DNA of 41,523 nt from CAYLOC01 sp964385195 (GCA_964385195.1 CAYLOC010000004.1:1-41523); one strand, 5' to 3'; positions 1-8,441 are shown, counted from the stretch's first letter. Notes: generated by a model from the letters alone, not told the origin. Translations and numbers: made by a program.

Positions 1-1
1 A

Positions 2-865
2 CTATCGGGTCGCGTAGAACGTCACCGCCGTCGCCGATGCGACGTTGAGCGAGTCAACGCCCGGCTCCATCGGGATCCTGACCCGAAGGTCCACCTGCCT
101 CGCCGTCCGTGGGTCCACGCCTGCCCCCTCGGTACCGAAGACCAAGGCAAGAGCCGACAGGTCTCGCTCGACCAGCTCGTCGAGGGAGATCGCATTCTCT
201 GACAACGTGAGAGCGACCGTCGTGTAGCCGTGGGCTCGGAGCAGGTCGAGTGTCTCCGGCATCTTGCCACTCCGTGTCCACGGCACGTTGAAGACGTTCC
301 CCATGCTCGTCTTGATCGCCCGGCGATACAGCGGATCGGCACACGTCGGCGTCACGAGAACCGCGTCGACACCGAGGGCAGCAGCATTCCGGAACGCGCT
401 GCCCACATTTCCGTGGTCGACCAAGCCCTCCATCACCGCGATCCTGGACCGCGACGTGCCCGGTCGATCAAGGCGTCGACCTGGTGCGGAGCAACGGCTC
501 CCGTTGGCGCGGGCGATGACCTCCTGCGGGGTGGGTAACGGGCGCCGGTGCAGTGAGGCCAGGGCACCGCGATGGACGTGAAATCCGGTGAGGCGCTCGG
601 TGGCCGCCTCGGACATGACATAGCAGGGCACGTCCCCGGCGCTCTCCAGCACATCCTTGAGTCCAGCAAGCCATCGTGGTGCCAGTAGCAATGACCGGAC
701 CCGGTAACCGGCCTCGACCGCTCGGCGTACCACCTTCTCACCTTCGGCGATGAACAGCCCCTCCGCGGATTCGAGGTGCTTGCGAAGCTGCATGTCCCGC
801 AGCCGGACATAGTCGGCCAGGCGGGGGTCCTCTGGGTCGTCCACCGTGATCAGCCGGGCCACCAT
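2..865 (-). CDS. TrmH/SpoU-family RNA 2'-O-methyltransferase
   Basis: 287 aa. The C-terminal half carries the three SPOUT motifs: motif 1 NVGSAFRNAAALGVDAVLVT, motif 2 LVFGTEGAGV and motif 3 RIPMEPGVDSLNVASATAV, so AdoMet binding by the trefoil knot is expected. The N-terminal half, with FIAEGEKVVRRAVEAGY, is the substrate-binding domain (L30e-like) seen in rRNA and tRNA ribose methylases. The first in-frame ATG that leaves this domain intact is at 865. The reading frame stays open further upstream, but that would run through the divergent gene starting at 905. The TAG stop lies at the very edge of the window, so the gene is complete. Whether the substrate is rRNA or tRNA cannot be told from the sequence. 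Confidence 0.9.
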   Translation of the reverse strand: MVARLITVDDPEDPRLADYVRLRDMQLRKHLESAEGLFIAEGEKVVRRAVEAGYRVRSLLLAPRWLAGLKDVLESAGDVPCYVMSEAATERLTGFHVHRGALASLHRRPLPTPQEVIARANGSRCSAPGRRLDRPGTSRSRIAVMEGLVDHGNVGSAFRNAAALGVDAVLVTPTCADPLYRRAIKTSMGNVFNVPWTRSGKMPETLDLLRAHGYTTVALTLSENAISLDELVERDLSALALVFGTEGAGVDPRTARQVDLRVRIPMEPGVDSLNVASATAVTFYATR

Positions 866-904
866 CCGATCATCGCATTTGCGCCGATCGGCACATACGC
901 CAAG

Positions 905-1441
905 ATGGGAGACATGACACTTCAACGACCGATCGCCGAAGATCCGTACCAGAAGCTCCCCACCGTCGCAGGGTTCACCGTCACCAGCACGGACATCTCC
1001 GATGGGGCGCCCATGGCAGCAGCCCAGACCGCAGCCGGCGGCAGCGTCTCGCCCCAACTGAGCTGGGAGGGTGCGCCAGAGGGGACGAAGAGCTACGTCG
1101 TGACCTGCTTCGACCCGGACGCGCCCACCCCTTCCGGGTTCTGGCACTGGGCCGTGGTGGACCTGCCCTCAACGGTCACCGAGCTCGACGGGAACGCCGG
1201 GGTCGGAGACGAGGGGCTGTCCAATGGAGCCTTCCATCTGCGTAACGACGGGGGCGCGCACGCGTTCATGGGAGCCGCTCCACCGGAAGGCGACCACGTA
1301 CACCGGTACTACTTCGTCGTGCACGCCGTCGGGGAGCAGACCCTCGGGGTCGACCGAGACGCATCCCCCACCGTCGCGTCGTTCCAACTCGCGTTCAAGA
1401 CCCTCGCTCGCGCCATCCTGGTCGGCACCTACCAGCACTGA
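905..1441 (+). CDS. YbhB/YbcL family Raf kinase inhibitor-like (PEBP) protein
   Basis: 178 aa cytosolic protein of the phosphatidylethanolamine-binding fold. The family signatures are visible in order: SPQLSWEGAPEGTKSYVVTC, then the ligand-pocket segment DPDAPTPSGFWHWAVVDLP, then GPP/H-type residues in APPEGDHVHRYYFVVHA. Length matches bacterial YbhB/YbcL proteins, whose function is poorly defined. The start is the ATG at 905; a second in-frame ATG at 914 is equally possible. It diverges from the methyltransferase with only 39 bp between start codons. The hydrolase gene begins three bases after its TGA, so the two are probably one transcript. Confidence 0.9.
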   Translation: MGDMTLQRPIAEDPYQKLPTVAGFTVTSTDISDGAPMAAAQTAAGGSVSPQLSWEGAPEGTKSYVVTCFDPDAPTPSGFWHWAVVDLPSTVTELDGNAGVGDEGLSNGAFHLRNDGGAHAFMGAAPPEGDHVHRYYFVVHAVGEQTLGVDRDASPTVASFQLAFKTLARAILVGTYQH

Positions 1442-1444
1442 CCG

Positions 1445-2410
1445 GTGGACGACGTCGACGTGCTGGGTGAGCCCTACCGGCACGTGCGGGTGCCGATGGG
1501 CGAGGACTACGAGGGCCCTGTCGTGTGCAGCGTGGTGTCCCGGTACGCCGAACAGCGGCCCGCACGGGGCGCCGTCTTGCACGTGCACGGCTTCTGTGAC
1601 TACTTCTTCCAGACCCACGTCGCGGACTTCTTCGTGGACCTTGGGTATGACTTCCATGCGGTCGACCTGCGCAAGTACGGGCGGTCACTCCTACCGCACC
1701 AGACGCCGAACTTCTGTCTGGAACTGGAGGAGTACTTCCCTGACCTCGACGCCGCGATCGACCTCATCCGGACCCACAGCGACGTACGGCGGGTGGTGCT
1801 GCACGGACACTCCACCGGAGGGCTCATCGCCGCGCTGTGGGCCGCCCAACGCGCGGACGAGGGCCGGCCCGTCGCGGAGGCCCTGGTGCTGAACAGTCCC
1901 TGGCTGGACCTCCAGGGCTCGGTCCTGCTGCGCACCATCGGCACGCAGGCGCTGGACCGGTTGGGTCCACGCCGACCGTACGCGGTGATCCCGCGCAGGG
2001 TGAGCCAGGTCTACGTCCACACACTGCACCGGGACTACGCCGGTGAGTGGGACTTCGACCTGAGGTGGAAACCGAAGGAGAGCTTCCCGGTCCGTGCCGG
2101 TTGGCTCCGTGCCGTGCGCGCCGGTCATCGCCGGGTCCACCGGGGTATCGACACCGGGGTGCCGGTGCTGACCTTGTGTTCGGCGCAGAGCCTGCAGCCG
2201 CAGGATGTGGTGGCGGAGGCGTACACCAGCGACATCGTCCTCGACGTCGACCAGATCGCCGGCTGGTCATACCGGCTGAGCGACCAGGTGACGGTGAGCC
2301 GGGTGGCCGACGCGGTGCACGACGTGTTCCTGTCCCGCCCGGGCGCCCGCAAGACCGCGTTCGACCGGGTACGGCGATGGCTGGACTACGCCGTACCCTC
2401 CGGCGGCTGA
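1445..2410 (+). CDS. alpha/beta hydrolase (lysophospholipase-like)
   Basis: 321 aa. The nucleophile elbow GHSTGG places the catalytic Ser at residue 123. An oxyanion-hole HGF lies at 48-50, and a C-terminal His in DAVHDVF is the likely third triad member. The pattern resembles monoglyceride lipase/lysophospholipase-type serine hydrolases; the substrate is not predictable. There is no signal peptide, so it is probably cytosolic. The GTG at 1445 was chosen because it follows the upstream stop by three bases; an ATG at 1496 would remove 17 residues. The last 25 bp overlap the 3' end of the convergent SPFH gene. Confidence 0.85.
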   Translation: MDDVDVLGEPYRHVRVPMGEDYEGPVVCSVVSRYAEQRPARGAVLHVHGFCDYFFQTHVADFFVDLGYDFHAVDLRKYGRSLLPHQTPNFCLELEEYFPDLDAAIDLIRTHSDVRRVVLHGHSTGGLIAALWAAQRADEGRPVAEALVLNSPWLDLQGSVLLRTIGTQALDRLGPRRPYAVIPRRVSQVYVHTLHRDYAGEWDFDLRWKPKESFPVRAGWLRAVRAGHRRVHRGIDTGVPVLTLCSAQSLQPQDVVAEAYTSDIVLDVDQIAGWSYRLSDQVTVSRVADAVHDVFLSRPGARKTAFDRVRRWLDYAVPSGG

Positions 2411-3558
2411 CCCTCGGAACCGGACTGCTCCCCCGCTTCCAGGGACGGGGGACCGGGCTCCTTGTCCGAGCTCGGGGCATCCTTGCGGAGGGAGCGTCCC
2501 GGCTGCGCTGCCTTCGCGGCCTCAGCGATCGCCTCGGCCACCTCCTCGTGCGTGGTGGACAAAGACTCGTCGGCGGTCTCCTGCCCGATGCCAGCGGCCT
2601 CCAGGGCGGAGTCCAGGTCCACCCGTTGCTTCGGACCTTCGGAGTCGGTGGGGATGCCCTGGATCTTGCCGATCGTGGTGCCCAGGCCCTCAAGCGCGCG
2701 CCCGATCTCGCTCGGGACGATCCAGACCTTGTTCGCGTCGCCCTCGGCGATCTTGGGGAGCATTTGTAGGTACTGGTAGGCCAGCAACGACTGGTCCGGG
2801 GCCCCATCGTGGATGGCCTGGAAGACCTGCAAGATGGCCTGCCCCTCACCTTGTGCTCGCAGGATCCGCGACTGCCGGTCCGCCTGGGCCCGCAGCACCA
2901 CCGACTCCTTGTCCCCCTCGGCGTTGAGGATCGCGGACTGCTTCTGCCCTTCGGCGGTGAGGATCGCGGACTGCCGCTCGCCCTCGGCGGCCAGGATCGC
3001 GGCCCGCTTGTCGCGGTCGGCCCGCATCTGCTTCTCCATCGCGTCCTTGATCGACGGCGGAGGGTCGATTCCCTTCAGCTCCACCCGGTTGACCCGGATC
3101 CCCCACTTGCCGGTTGCCTCATCCAGCACGCCACGCAGGCGGGTGTTGATCTCGTCGCGACTGGTCAGGGTCTGCTCCAGGTCCATGCCGCCGATGATGT
3201 TGCGCAGCGTGGTCATGGTGAGCTGCTCGATGGCCTGGATGTAGTTGGCGATCTCATAGGTGGCCGAGACCGGGTTGGTGACCTGGAAGTAGATGACGGT
3301 GTCGATCGAGACGGTCAGGTTGTCCTCGGTGATCACCGGCTGCGGAGGGAACGAGACGACCTGCTCGCGCAGGTCGATCATGTACCGAACCCGATCCACG
3401 AACGGTGTGATGATGTTCAGGCCGGCGGTCAGGCTGGTGCGGTACTTACCGAACCGCTCCACGATGCCTGCCCGCGCCTGCGGTACCACCCGGACCGTCT
3501 TACCCAGCAGGATCGCGACGAGTATCACGACCACCGCCAGAATGATCCATCCGACCAT
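2386..3558 (-). CDS. SPFH/Band 7 membrane protein (stomatin/QmcA-like)
   Basis: 390 aa. An N-terminal membrane anchor (residues 2-20) is followed by the SPFH core, including VPQARAGIVERFGKY and the stretch up to VELKGIDPPPSIKDAMEKQM. Next comes a coiled-coil of near 11-residue repeats (AEGERQSAILT, AEGQKQSAILN, AEGDKESVVLR and so on), which in this family drives oligomerisation. The final ~80 residues are an acidic, low-complexity tail. It is the last gene of an ABC ATPase-NfeD-SPFH operon. NfeD and SPFH proteins commonly pair and are thought to organise membrane microdomains. The 3' end overlaps the convergent hydrolase gene. Confidence 0.93.
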   Translation of the reverse strand: MVGWIILAVVVILVAILLGKTVRVVPQARAGIVERFGKYRTSLTAGLNIITPFVDRVRYMIDLREQVVSFPPQPVITEDNLTVSIDTVIYFQVTNPVSATYEIANYIQAIEQLTMTTLRNIIGGMDLEQTLTSRDEINTRLRGVLDEATGKWGIRVNRVELKGIDPPPSIKDAMEKQMRADRDKRAAILAAEGERQSAILTAEGQKQSAILNAEGDKESVVLRAQADRQSRILRAQGEGQAILQVFQAIHDGAPDQSLLAYQYLQMLPKIAEGDANKVWIVPSEIGRALEGLGTTIGKIQGIPTDSEGPKQRVDLDSALEAAGIGQETADESLSTTHEEVAEAIAEAAKAAQPGRSLRKDAPSSDKEPGPPSLEAGEQSGSEGQPPEGTA

Positions 3559-3590
3559 GAGCTATCTCCCCTTACTGTTGATCGGTCGTG

Positions 3591-4043
3591 TCATGGCTGA
3601 CTCGGGTAGACGACTGCGGTGGCCCCGTCGATCTCCGCCACCTCCACCCGGTCACCGGCCACGATCCGCATGCTTGCCTCTGCCGCGCGGGCCGACCACA
3701 CTTCGCCGTGCAGCTTGACCCGCCCACCGTTGGCGGTGACCTCCTCAAGGACGACGGCCGACTGCCCGATGAGAGCCTGGGAGCCGCTGGTCACCGTCGG
3801 CCCGCGATGCAGCCGGCGGACCATGTTCGGCCGGACCAGCCCCAGCATCGCGATGGCGACCACCACCGCTACGAGGACTTGCAGATAGACGCTGAGCCCG
3901 AACGCGGCCACGACACAACCGGCCCCGGCGCCGACTGCCATCATCAACAACGTGAGGTCCAGCGTCGTCAACTCGGCACCAGCGAGGATGAGGCTACCCA
4001 CCAACCATGCCTCCCAGGCATGGTCACCCAGCCAGTCCATCAT
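3591..4043 (-). CDS. NfeD-like membrane protein
   Basis: 150 aa. The N-terminal half holds two or three hydrophobic helices (about residues 12-75), and the C-terminal half is a soluble beta-rich OB-fold domain (LIGQSAVVLEEVTANGGRV to GDRVEVAEIDGATAVV). This is the layout of short NfeD proteins that lack the protease domain. It sits 32 bp upstream of the SPFH gene and 10 bp downstream of an ABC ATPase gene, all on one strand. The family partnership with SPFH proteins supports the call. The start is the first of two adjacent ATG codons (4043 or 4040). Confidence 0.92.
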   Translation of the reverse strand: MMDWLGDHAWEAWLVGSLILAGAELTTLDLTLLMMAVGAGAGCVVAAFGLSVYLQVLVAVVVAIAMLGLVRPNMVRRLHRGPTVTSGSQALIGQSAVVLEEVTANGGRVKLHGEVWSARAAEASMRIVAGDRVEVAEIDGATAVVYPSQP

Positions 4044-4053
4044 GACTGCGACC

Positions 4054-4872
4054 CTAGCCCATGGACGGTGCCGCCCCTCGCCTCCGGATGCGGACCCGCC
4101 GCCGAGCGCTGTACCGCCCGTTGCGCCGGTCCAGGTCCAGCGGCATCCCGAACGTCTCCCCCAGGTTCGGCTCGGTCAGGGTGGTCTCCAGCGGCCCGGC
4201 GGCCACCACCGCCCCCTCACGCAGCATCAGGACGTGGGTGAAGCCGGGAGGGACCTCCTCCACATGGTGACTGACCAGCACCATCGCCGGGGACAACGGG
4301 TCGGTGGCCAGCACCGACAACGTGCTCACCAGGTCCTCCCGGCCGCCGAGGTCCAGCCCCGCGGCGGGCTCGTCGAGGAGCAGCATCTCCGGGTCGGTCA
4401 TCAGCGCCCGGGCGATCTGGACGCGTTTTCGCTCACCCTCGCTCAAGGTTCCGAAGGTACGGTCGGCGAGATGGGCGACGCCCATCTCCTGCATCAGGTC
4501 CGCCGCCCGCTCACGGTCCACCGCGTCGTACTGTTCGCGCCACCGGCCGAGGACGGCGTAGGAGGCGGACATGACGACATCGCTGACCCGTTCCTGCCGC
4601 GGGATGCGTTCGGCCACCGCGGCGCTTGTCAGGCCGATGCGAGGGCGCAGCTCGAAGACGTCGACCGTGCCCAGCACGTCACCGAGGACGCCCACCACTC
4701 CTTCGGTCGGGTACAGGTGGGTCCCCAGCACCTGGAGCAGCGTCGTCTTGCCCGCACCGTTCGGGCCGAGTACGACCCACCGCTCGCCCTCCAAGACCTG
4801 CCAGGTGACGTCGTGGAGCAGGTGGTTACCGCCGCGGACCACGCCCACTCCGGCCAGCTCCACCACCGCCAC
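4054..4872 (-). CDS. ABC transporter ATP-binding protein
   Basis: 272 aa single ATPase domain. Walker A GPNGAGKT is at 36-43, the signature LSEGE at 143-147, Walker B MLLLDEP at 163-169, and the switch His is in LVSHHVEE. No permease gene is adjacent. The domain is of the stand-alone YlmA/ModF-like kind, so a partner encoded elsewhere or a non-transport role is possible. Translation starts at GTG 4872, preceded by GGGAGGAG about 9 bases away and a TAGTTT -10 at 4904-4909. It is the first gene of the operon with NfeD and SPFH. Confidence 0.9.
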   Translation of the reverse strand: MAVVELAGVGVVRGGNHLLHDVTWQVLEGERWVVLGPNGAGKTTLLQVLGTHLYPTEGVVGVLGDVLGTVDVFELRPRIGLTSAAVAERIPRQERVSDVVMSASYAVLGRWREQYDAVDRERAADLMQEMGVAHLADRTFGTLSEGERKRVQIARALMTDPEMLLLDEPAAGLDLGGREDLVSTLSVLATDPLSPAMVLVSHHVEEVPPGFTHVLMLREGAVVAAGPLETTLTEPNLGETFGMPLDLDRRNGRYSARRRVRIRRRGAAPSMG

Positions 4873-4903
4873 GACTTGTCTCCTCCCGATCGGCTACCCA
4901 CCC

Positions 4904-4909
4904 AAACTA
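4904..4909 (-). promoter_or_regulatory. Candidate -10 element of the ABC-NfeD-SPFH operon
   Basis: Read on the minus strand, TAGTTT matches the actinobacterial TANNNT -10. It lies about 31 bases before the GTG, leaving room for a leader with the GGGAGGAG ribosome-binding site. No convincing -35 is seen. It faces the divergent -10 at 4936-4941. Confidence 0.5.
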
Positions 4910-4935
4910 TTGCACCCGGCGCCGTGGCCACAGCG

Positions 4936-4941
4936 TAGGCT
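4936..4941 (+). promoter_or_regulatory. Candidate leaderless -10 element
   Basis: TAGGCT lies 7 bases before the GTG at 4949, and no Shine-Dalgarno sequence precedes that GTG. This is the spacing of leaderless actinobacterial transcripts, in which transcription starts at the first base of the start codon. It therefore also supports the chosen start. Confidence 0.6.
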
Positions 4942-4948
4942 CAACTAG

Positions 4949-5674
4949 GTGCTGACCGTGCCCCACCCCATACGCACGGCCTGCTGGCTCAATGCCTGGC
5001 TCGCCGGCGCCGCTTCCGCAGATGACACGATCCAGGGCCTCGTCGGCACCGAGCAGGCGGTGCACTTCCGTCGACCTGGTGAGGGCAGCGTACTCACCCC
5101 AGCGCTCTGGCTGGGTGAGCTGCGCCGCCTCGGGGTGTCGTCGGTCAGCGCTGCTCTTCCCGTCCCCGGGGACCTCGCCGGGTTGGGCGGGCCGTCTGCT
5201 TTCAACGAGGCTGCCCTGGACGCCGGTGGGGCCGTCCTGCTGTACGACGTCGGCCTCGGCCTGCTGCCGCAGTGCTGCGACGACTGCACCGCATGGGTAC
5301 CCGAGGAGGCGCACCCACCGACGTACCGGCCGCACCTGCCCGAAGCAGCCCAGCAGCTGCGCGAAGAGCTGCGCCACGCTGCCGACGCGCTGGCCCGGCT
5401 CGATGTTGCGGCCTGGTCGCCGGACGCTGCCGACGTGTTGTTGAACCTGCGCCGCCCGGGTGACTTCGACGCCGCGATGACGTTCGCCCACCCGGACGCG
5501 GCGCCGGTGGCGGTGACCGCGCTGCGCTGCCTGCAGATCGTGACCGAGGCGCTGCGAGACGACGGCGGTGCGCTGTCGGCCTCCGCGGCAGCGGAGCGCC
5601 GCGCGGTGTTGGACCCGCTGGGCCGGGCGGCTCGAACGGCACTCGTCGCTGCCGCGTCCGAGCCCGGTCGCTAG
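4949..5674 (+). CDS. Hypothetical protein upstream of serB
   Basis: 241 aa, Ala/Leu-rich, without a signal peptide or membrane segment. I do not recognise a named domain. A conspicuous Cys cluster, LLPQCCDDCTAW, sits near residue 110. The N-terminal LNAWLAG and the later DAAMTFAHPDAAPVAVTALRCLQ look like a soluble mixed alpha/beta protein. Its place between an ABC ATPase gene and serB appears familiar for actinobacteria, but that is recall, not something tested here. It is likely translated from a leaderless mRNA (TAGGCT at 4936). Its TAG stop overlaps the -10 element of serB. Confidence 0.75.
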   Translation: MLTVPHPIRTACWLNAWLAGAASADDTIQGLVGTEQAVHFRRPGEGSVLTPALWLGELRRLGVSSVSAALPVPGDLAGLGGPSAFNEAALDAGGAVLLYDVGLGLLPQCCDDCTAWVPEEAHPPTYRPHLPEAAQQLREELRHAADALARLDVAAWSPDAADVLLNLRRPGDFDAAMTFAHPDAAPVAVTALRCLQIVTEALRDDGGALSASAAAERRAVLDPLGRAARTALVAAASEPGR

Positions 5675-5677
5675 TCT
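5672..5677 (+). promoter_or_regulatory. Candidate leaderless -10 element of serB
   Basis: TAGTCT lies 8 bases before the ATG at 5686, with no ribosome-binding site between. Its first three bases are the stop codon of the upstream gene, so the promoter is embedded in that gene's end. serB can therefore be transcribed independently as a leaderless mRNA. Confidence 0.55.
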
Positions 5678-5685
5678 GACTCGGC

Positions 5686-6885
5686 ATGGACCGGACACCG
5701 ACGCTGCTGCTGACGCTGACGGGGCGGGACCGGCGAGGCGTCACCGCCGCGTTCTTCGAGTCGCTGTCCCCCACCGCCCCCGAGGTCCTCGACATGGAGC
5801 AGATGGTGATCCGTGGCCGTCTGGTTCTGGGGATTCTGGTAGCGGCACCGAGGGACCCACGGCGGCTCATCGCGGATGCGCACGCCGCCGCCGACCGGCT
5901 GTCGATGGAGATCGAGATCTCCGCCGGTGAGGGAGACAACCGTGCGCGTGGCAGCGGGCGGGCACATGTGACGGTCCTCGGTCGGCCGTTGCGTCCCGGC
6001 GCGGTGGCCGGCATCGCGGGCCGGGTAGCGGACACCGGCGCGAACATCGACCGCATCGTGCGGCTGGCACGGTACCCGGTGACCGCGATCGAGTTCCAGG
6101 TCTCCGGTACCGAACTGGGCCGGCTGCGGGAGGTGCTGGCGACCGAGGCCGTCCGCCAGCAGGTCGACGTCGCTGTGCAACAAGCAGGGCTGCTGCGGCA
6201 CGGGCCACGCCTGGTGGTGCTCGACGTCGACTCCACCCTGGTCCAGGGCGAAGTCATCGACCTCTTGGCCGCCCGCGCCGGTGTCGGCGACGAGGTGGCC
6301 GCCGTGACTGCCCGCGCCATGGCAGGCGAGCTGGACTTCACCGACTCGCTCCGGCAACGGGTGCACCTGCTGAAAGGGCTGGCGGTGACGGCTCTGGACG
6401 AGGTGTACGACGAGCTGCGGCTGGCACCCGGCGCCCGGACCCTGGTACGGGTCCTGCGTCGCCTCGGCTACCGCTTCGCCATCGTCAGCGGTGGTTTCAC
6501 CGCGCTCACCGACCGGCTGGTCCGCGACCTCGACCTGGACTTCTCCCGTGCGAACCTGCTCGGAGTCCACAACGGTCATCTGACCGGTGACGTCGTAGGG
6601 CCGGTCATCGACCGGACCGCCAAGGCCCAGGCACTGCGGGACTTCGCCGCCCAGTGCCGGGTCGGTCTGGACCGCACCGTAGCCATCGGCGACGGCGCCA
6701 ACGACCTGGAGATGCTCAAGATCGCCGGGCTCGGCGTCGCGTTCAACGCCAAGCCGACGGTGCGCCAGCACGCCCACACCTCGGTCAACGTGCCGTACCT
6801 GGACACGATCTTGTACCTCCTCGGGATCACCCGGGAGGACATCGAGGCCGCGGACCGCGCCGCCGCTCAGGCACCCATGGCGTGA
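5686..6885 (+). CDS. serB: Phosphoserine phosphatase SerB
   Basis: 399 aa. Two N-terminal ACT-like regulatory domains (about 5-85 and 92-165) precede a HAD-superfamily phosphatase. The catalytic DVDST is at 180-184 (nucleophile D180, acid D182), the motif II Ser is in SGG 268-270, Lys is at 313, and metal-binding GDGAND is at 335-340. It catalyses the last step of serine biosynthesis, O-phosphoserine to serine. ACT domains in this family typically sense amino acids. The last 19 bases overlap the 3' end of the convergent fabI gene. Length agrees with mycobacterial SerB2-type enzymes. Confidence 0.96.
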   Translation: MDRTPTLLLTLTGRDRRGVTAAFFESLSPTAPEVLDMEQMVIRGRLVLGILVAAPRDPRRLIADAHAAADRLSMEIEISAGEGDNRARGSGRAHVTVLGRPLRPGAVAGIAGRVADTGANIDRIVRLARYPVTAIEFQVSGTELGRLREVLATEAVRQQVDVAVQQAGLLRHGPRLVVLDVDSTLVQGEVIDLLAARAGVGDEVAAVTARAMAGELDFTDSLRQRVHLLKGLAVTALDEVYDELRLAPGARTLVRVLRRLGYRFAIVSGGFTALTDRLVRDLDLDFSRANLLGVHNGHLTGDVVGPVIDRTAKAQALRDFAAQCRVGLDRTVAIGDGANDLEMLKIAGLGVAFNAKPTVRQHAHTSVNVPYLDTILYLLGITREDIEAADRAAAQAPMA

Positions 6886-7637
6886 AAGCCGCCGTCGACG
6901 TGCACGATCTCCCCGGTGGTCTTGGGGAAGAAGTCGCTGAGCAGCGCCACGATGGTCCGGGCCGTGGGCTCCAGGTCGGTGGGGTCCCACCCGAGCGGGG
7001 CCCGCTCCGGAAACTCCCCCTCGAACCGCTCGAACCCGGGGATGGCCTTGGCCGCCAGGGTCTTCAGCGCCCCAGCGCTGACGAGGTTGCAGCGGATCCC
7101 CTGTGGCCCCAGGTCACGGGCCAGATAACGGCTGCAGGACTCCAGCGCGCCCTTGGCGAAGCCCATCCAGTCATACCCGGGCCAGGCGACCGACGCGTCG
7201 AAGGTGAGACCGACGATGCTGCCACCGGACCCCATCAGCGGAAGACACGCGGTGGTCAGCGACTTCAACGAGTACGCCGAGACCTGGACCGCCGTTGCGA
7301 CATCGGACCACGGCCCCGTGAGGAACCGGCCGCCGAGGATCGTCTCCGGGTTGCCGTAGGCGATGGAGTGGACGACGCCGTCGAGGCCGTCGACGTGCTC
7401 ACGGACCTGCTCCGCGAGACCCTCCAGGTGGGACTCATCGGTGACGTCGAGCTCAAGGACCGGCGGCTCCACCGGAAGGCGGGACGCGATGCGGCGGGTG
7501 ATCCGCAGTGCCCGGCCGAAGTTGGAGATCAGCACGGTGGCGCCCTGTTCCTGCGCCACCTTCGCGGTAGCGAAGCCGATCGAGGTGTCGATCGTGACGC
7601 CGGCGACGAGGATGCGTTTGCCGTCGAGGATGCCCAT
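6867..7637 (-). CDS. fabI: Enoyl-[acyl-carrier-protein] reductase (NADH), FabI/InhA type
   Basis: 256 aa. An N-terminal nucleotide-binding segment ILVAGVTIDTSIGFATAK precedes the FabI-type active site: Tyr155, Met158 and Lys162 in YDWMGFAK, the same spacing as InhA. The C-terminus HVDGGFHAMGA is typical. It performs the last reduction of FAS-II elongation, trans-2-enoyl-ACP to acyl-ACP. The gene follows fabG by about 40 bp on the same strand, the mabA-inhA arrangement of mycobacteria. A wild-type-like glycine-rich site is present. The 3' end overlaps serB by 19 bp. Confidence 0.95.
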   Translation of the reverse strand: MGILDGKRILVAGVTIDTSIGFATAKVAQEQGATVLISNFGRALRITRRIASRLPVEPPVLELDVTDESHLEGLAEQVREHVDGLDGVVHSIAYGNPETILGGRFLTGPWSDVATAVQVSAYSLKSLTTACLPLMGSGGSIVGLTFDASVAWPGYDWMGFAKGALESCSRYLARDLGPQGIRCNLVSAGALKTLAAKAIPGFERFEGEFPERAPLGWDPTDLEPTARTIVALLSDFFPKTTGEIVHVDGGFHAMGA

Positions 7638-7678
7638 CTGTTGGTCCTTCCGTAGCTGGTGCGTACGTGTGGTCGGCC

Positions 7679-8383
7679 TCAGTGGCCCATTCCGAGCCCG
7701 CCGTCGACGGGGATCACCGCCCCACTGATCGCGGCCGCCTCCTCCGAAGCCAACCAGCGGACCACGCCGGCGACCTCCGCTGCCGTGGTGTAGCGCTTCA
7801 GCGGGATCGCATCGAGGTACTCCGCCTGCTTCTCCTCCGGAAGCGCGGCCGTCATGTCCGTCTCAACGAACCCGGGCGCGACGACATTGGTGGTGATGGA
7901 CCGGCTTCCCAGCTCGCGGGTCAGGGAACGGGCCAGCCCGATGAGCCCCGCCTTGCTGGCGGCGTAGTTGGCCTGGCCCGCTGACCCGAGCAGGGCGACA
8001 ACGGAGGACACCAAGATGATGCGGCCACGTCGCATTCGCAGCATGCCGCGCGCTGCACGTTTGCTGACCCGGAAGGAACCGGTGAGGTTGGTGTCGACGA
8101 CGCTGGTGAAGTCTTCCTCGCTCATCCGCAGCAGCAGCGTGTCCTTGTTCATCCCCGCGTTGGCGACCAGCACCTCGACCGGGCCCTGCTTCTCCTCCAC
8201 CTCGGTGAACGCGCGGTCCACCTCGGTACTGTCAGTGACGTCACACCGCACCCCCAAGAACCCCTCCGGGGGCTCACCGGTGCGGTAGGTGATGGCCACC
8301 GCATCCCCGGCATCGGCGAACGCATCGGCGACCGCCCGGCCAATACCGCGGTTCCCGCCGGTCACCAGTACCGATCTCGTCAC
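7679..8383 (-). CDS. fabG: 3-oxoacyl-ACP reductase FabG (MabA-like)
   Basis: 234 aa short-chain dehydrogenase. The cofactor motif TGGNRGIG is at 8-15, NAG at 75-77, Ser at 126-127, and Tyr140 with Lys144 form YAASK. It reduces 3-oxoacyl-ACP with NADPH in FAS-II. Translation starts at GTG 8383, with AAGGAG 9 bases upstream; the protein begins directly at the Rossmann strand, as expected. It is the first gene of a two-gene operon with fabI. A palindrome lies exactly inside its predicted promoter spacer (8424-8435), suggesting repression by a dimeric regulator. Confidence 0.94.
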   Translation of the reverse strand: MTRSVLVTGGNRGIGRAVADAFADAGDAVAITYRTGEPPEGFLGVRCDVTDSTEVDRAFTEVEEKQGPVEVLVANAGMNKDTLLLRMSEEDFTSVVDTNLTGSFRVSKRAARGMLRMRRGRIILVSSVVALLGSAGQANYAASKAGLIGLARSLTRELGSRSITTNVVAPGFVETDMTAALPEEKQAEYLDAIPLKRYTTAAEVAGVVRWLASEEAAAISGAVIPVDGGLGMGH

Positions 8384-8412
8384 GGCGTCTCACTCCTTCC
8401 GCAGCCCCCCTG

Positions 8413-8441
8413 ACGGTATCTGTTACCGGCCGGTACGCCGA
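8413..8441 (-). promoter_or_regulatory. fabG-fabI promoter with palindromic operator
   Basis: On the minus strand the -10 TACCGT is rc of 8413-8418. A 17-bp spacer (8419-8435) and a weak -35 TCGGCG (rc of 8436-8441) follow upstream. The last 12 bases of the spacer, TACCGGCCGGTA at 8424-8435, are a perfect palindrome. A further half-site CGGTA at 8414-8418 forms an inverted pair with TACCG at 8424-8428. Such placement would block RNA polymerase when a dimer binds. MabR and FasR regulate the equivalent mycobacterial genes, but their sites were not compared here. Confidence 0.55.
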
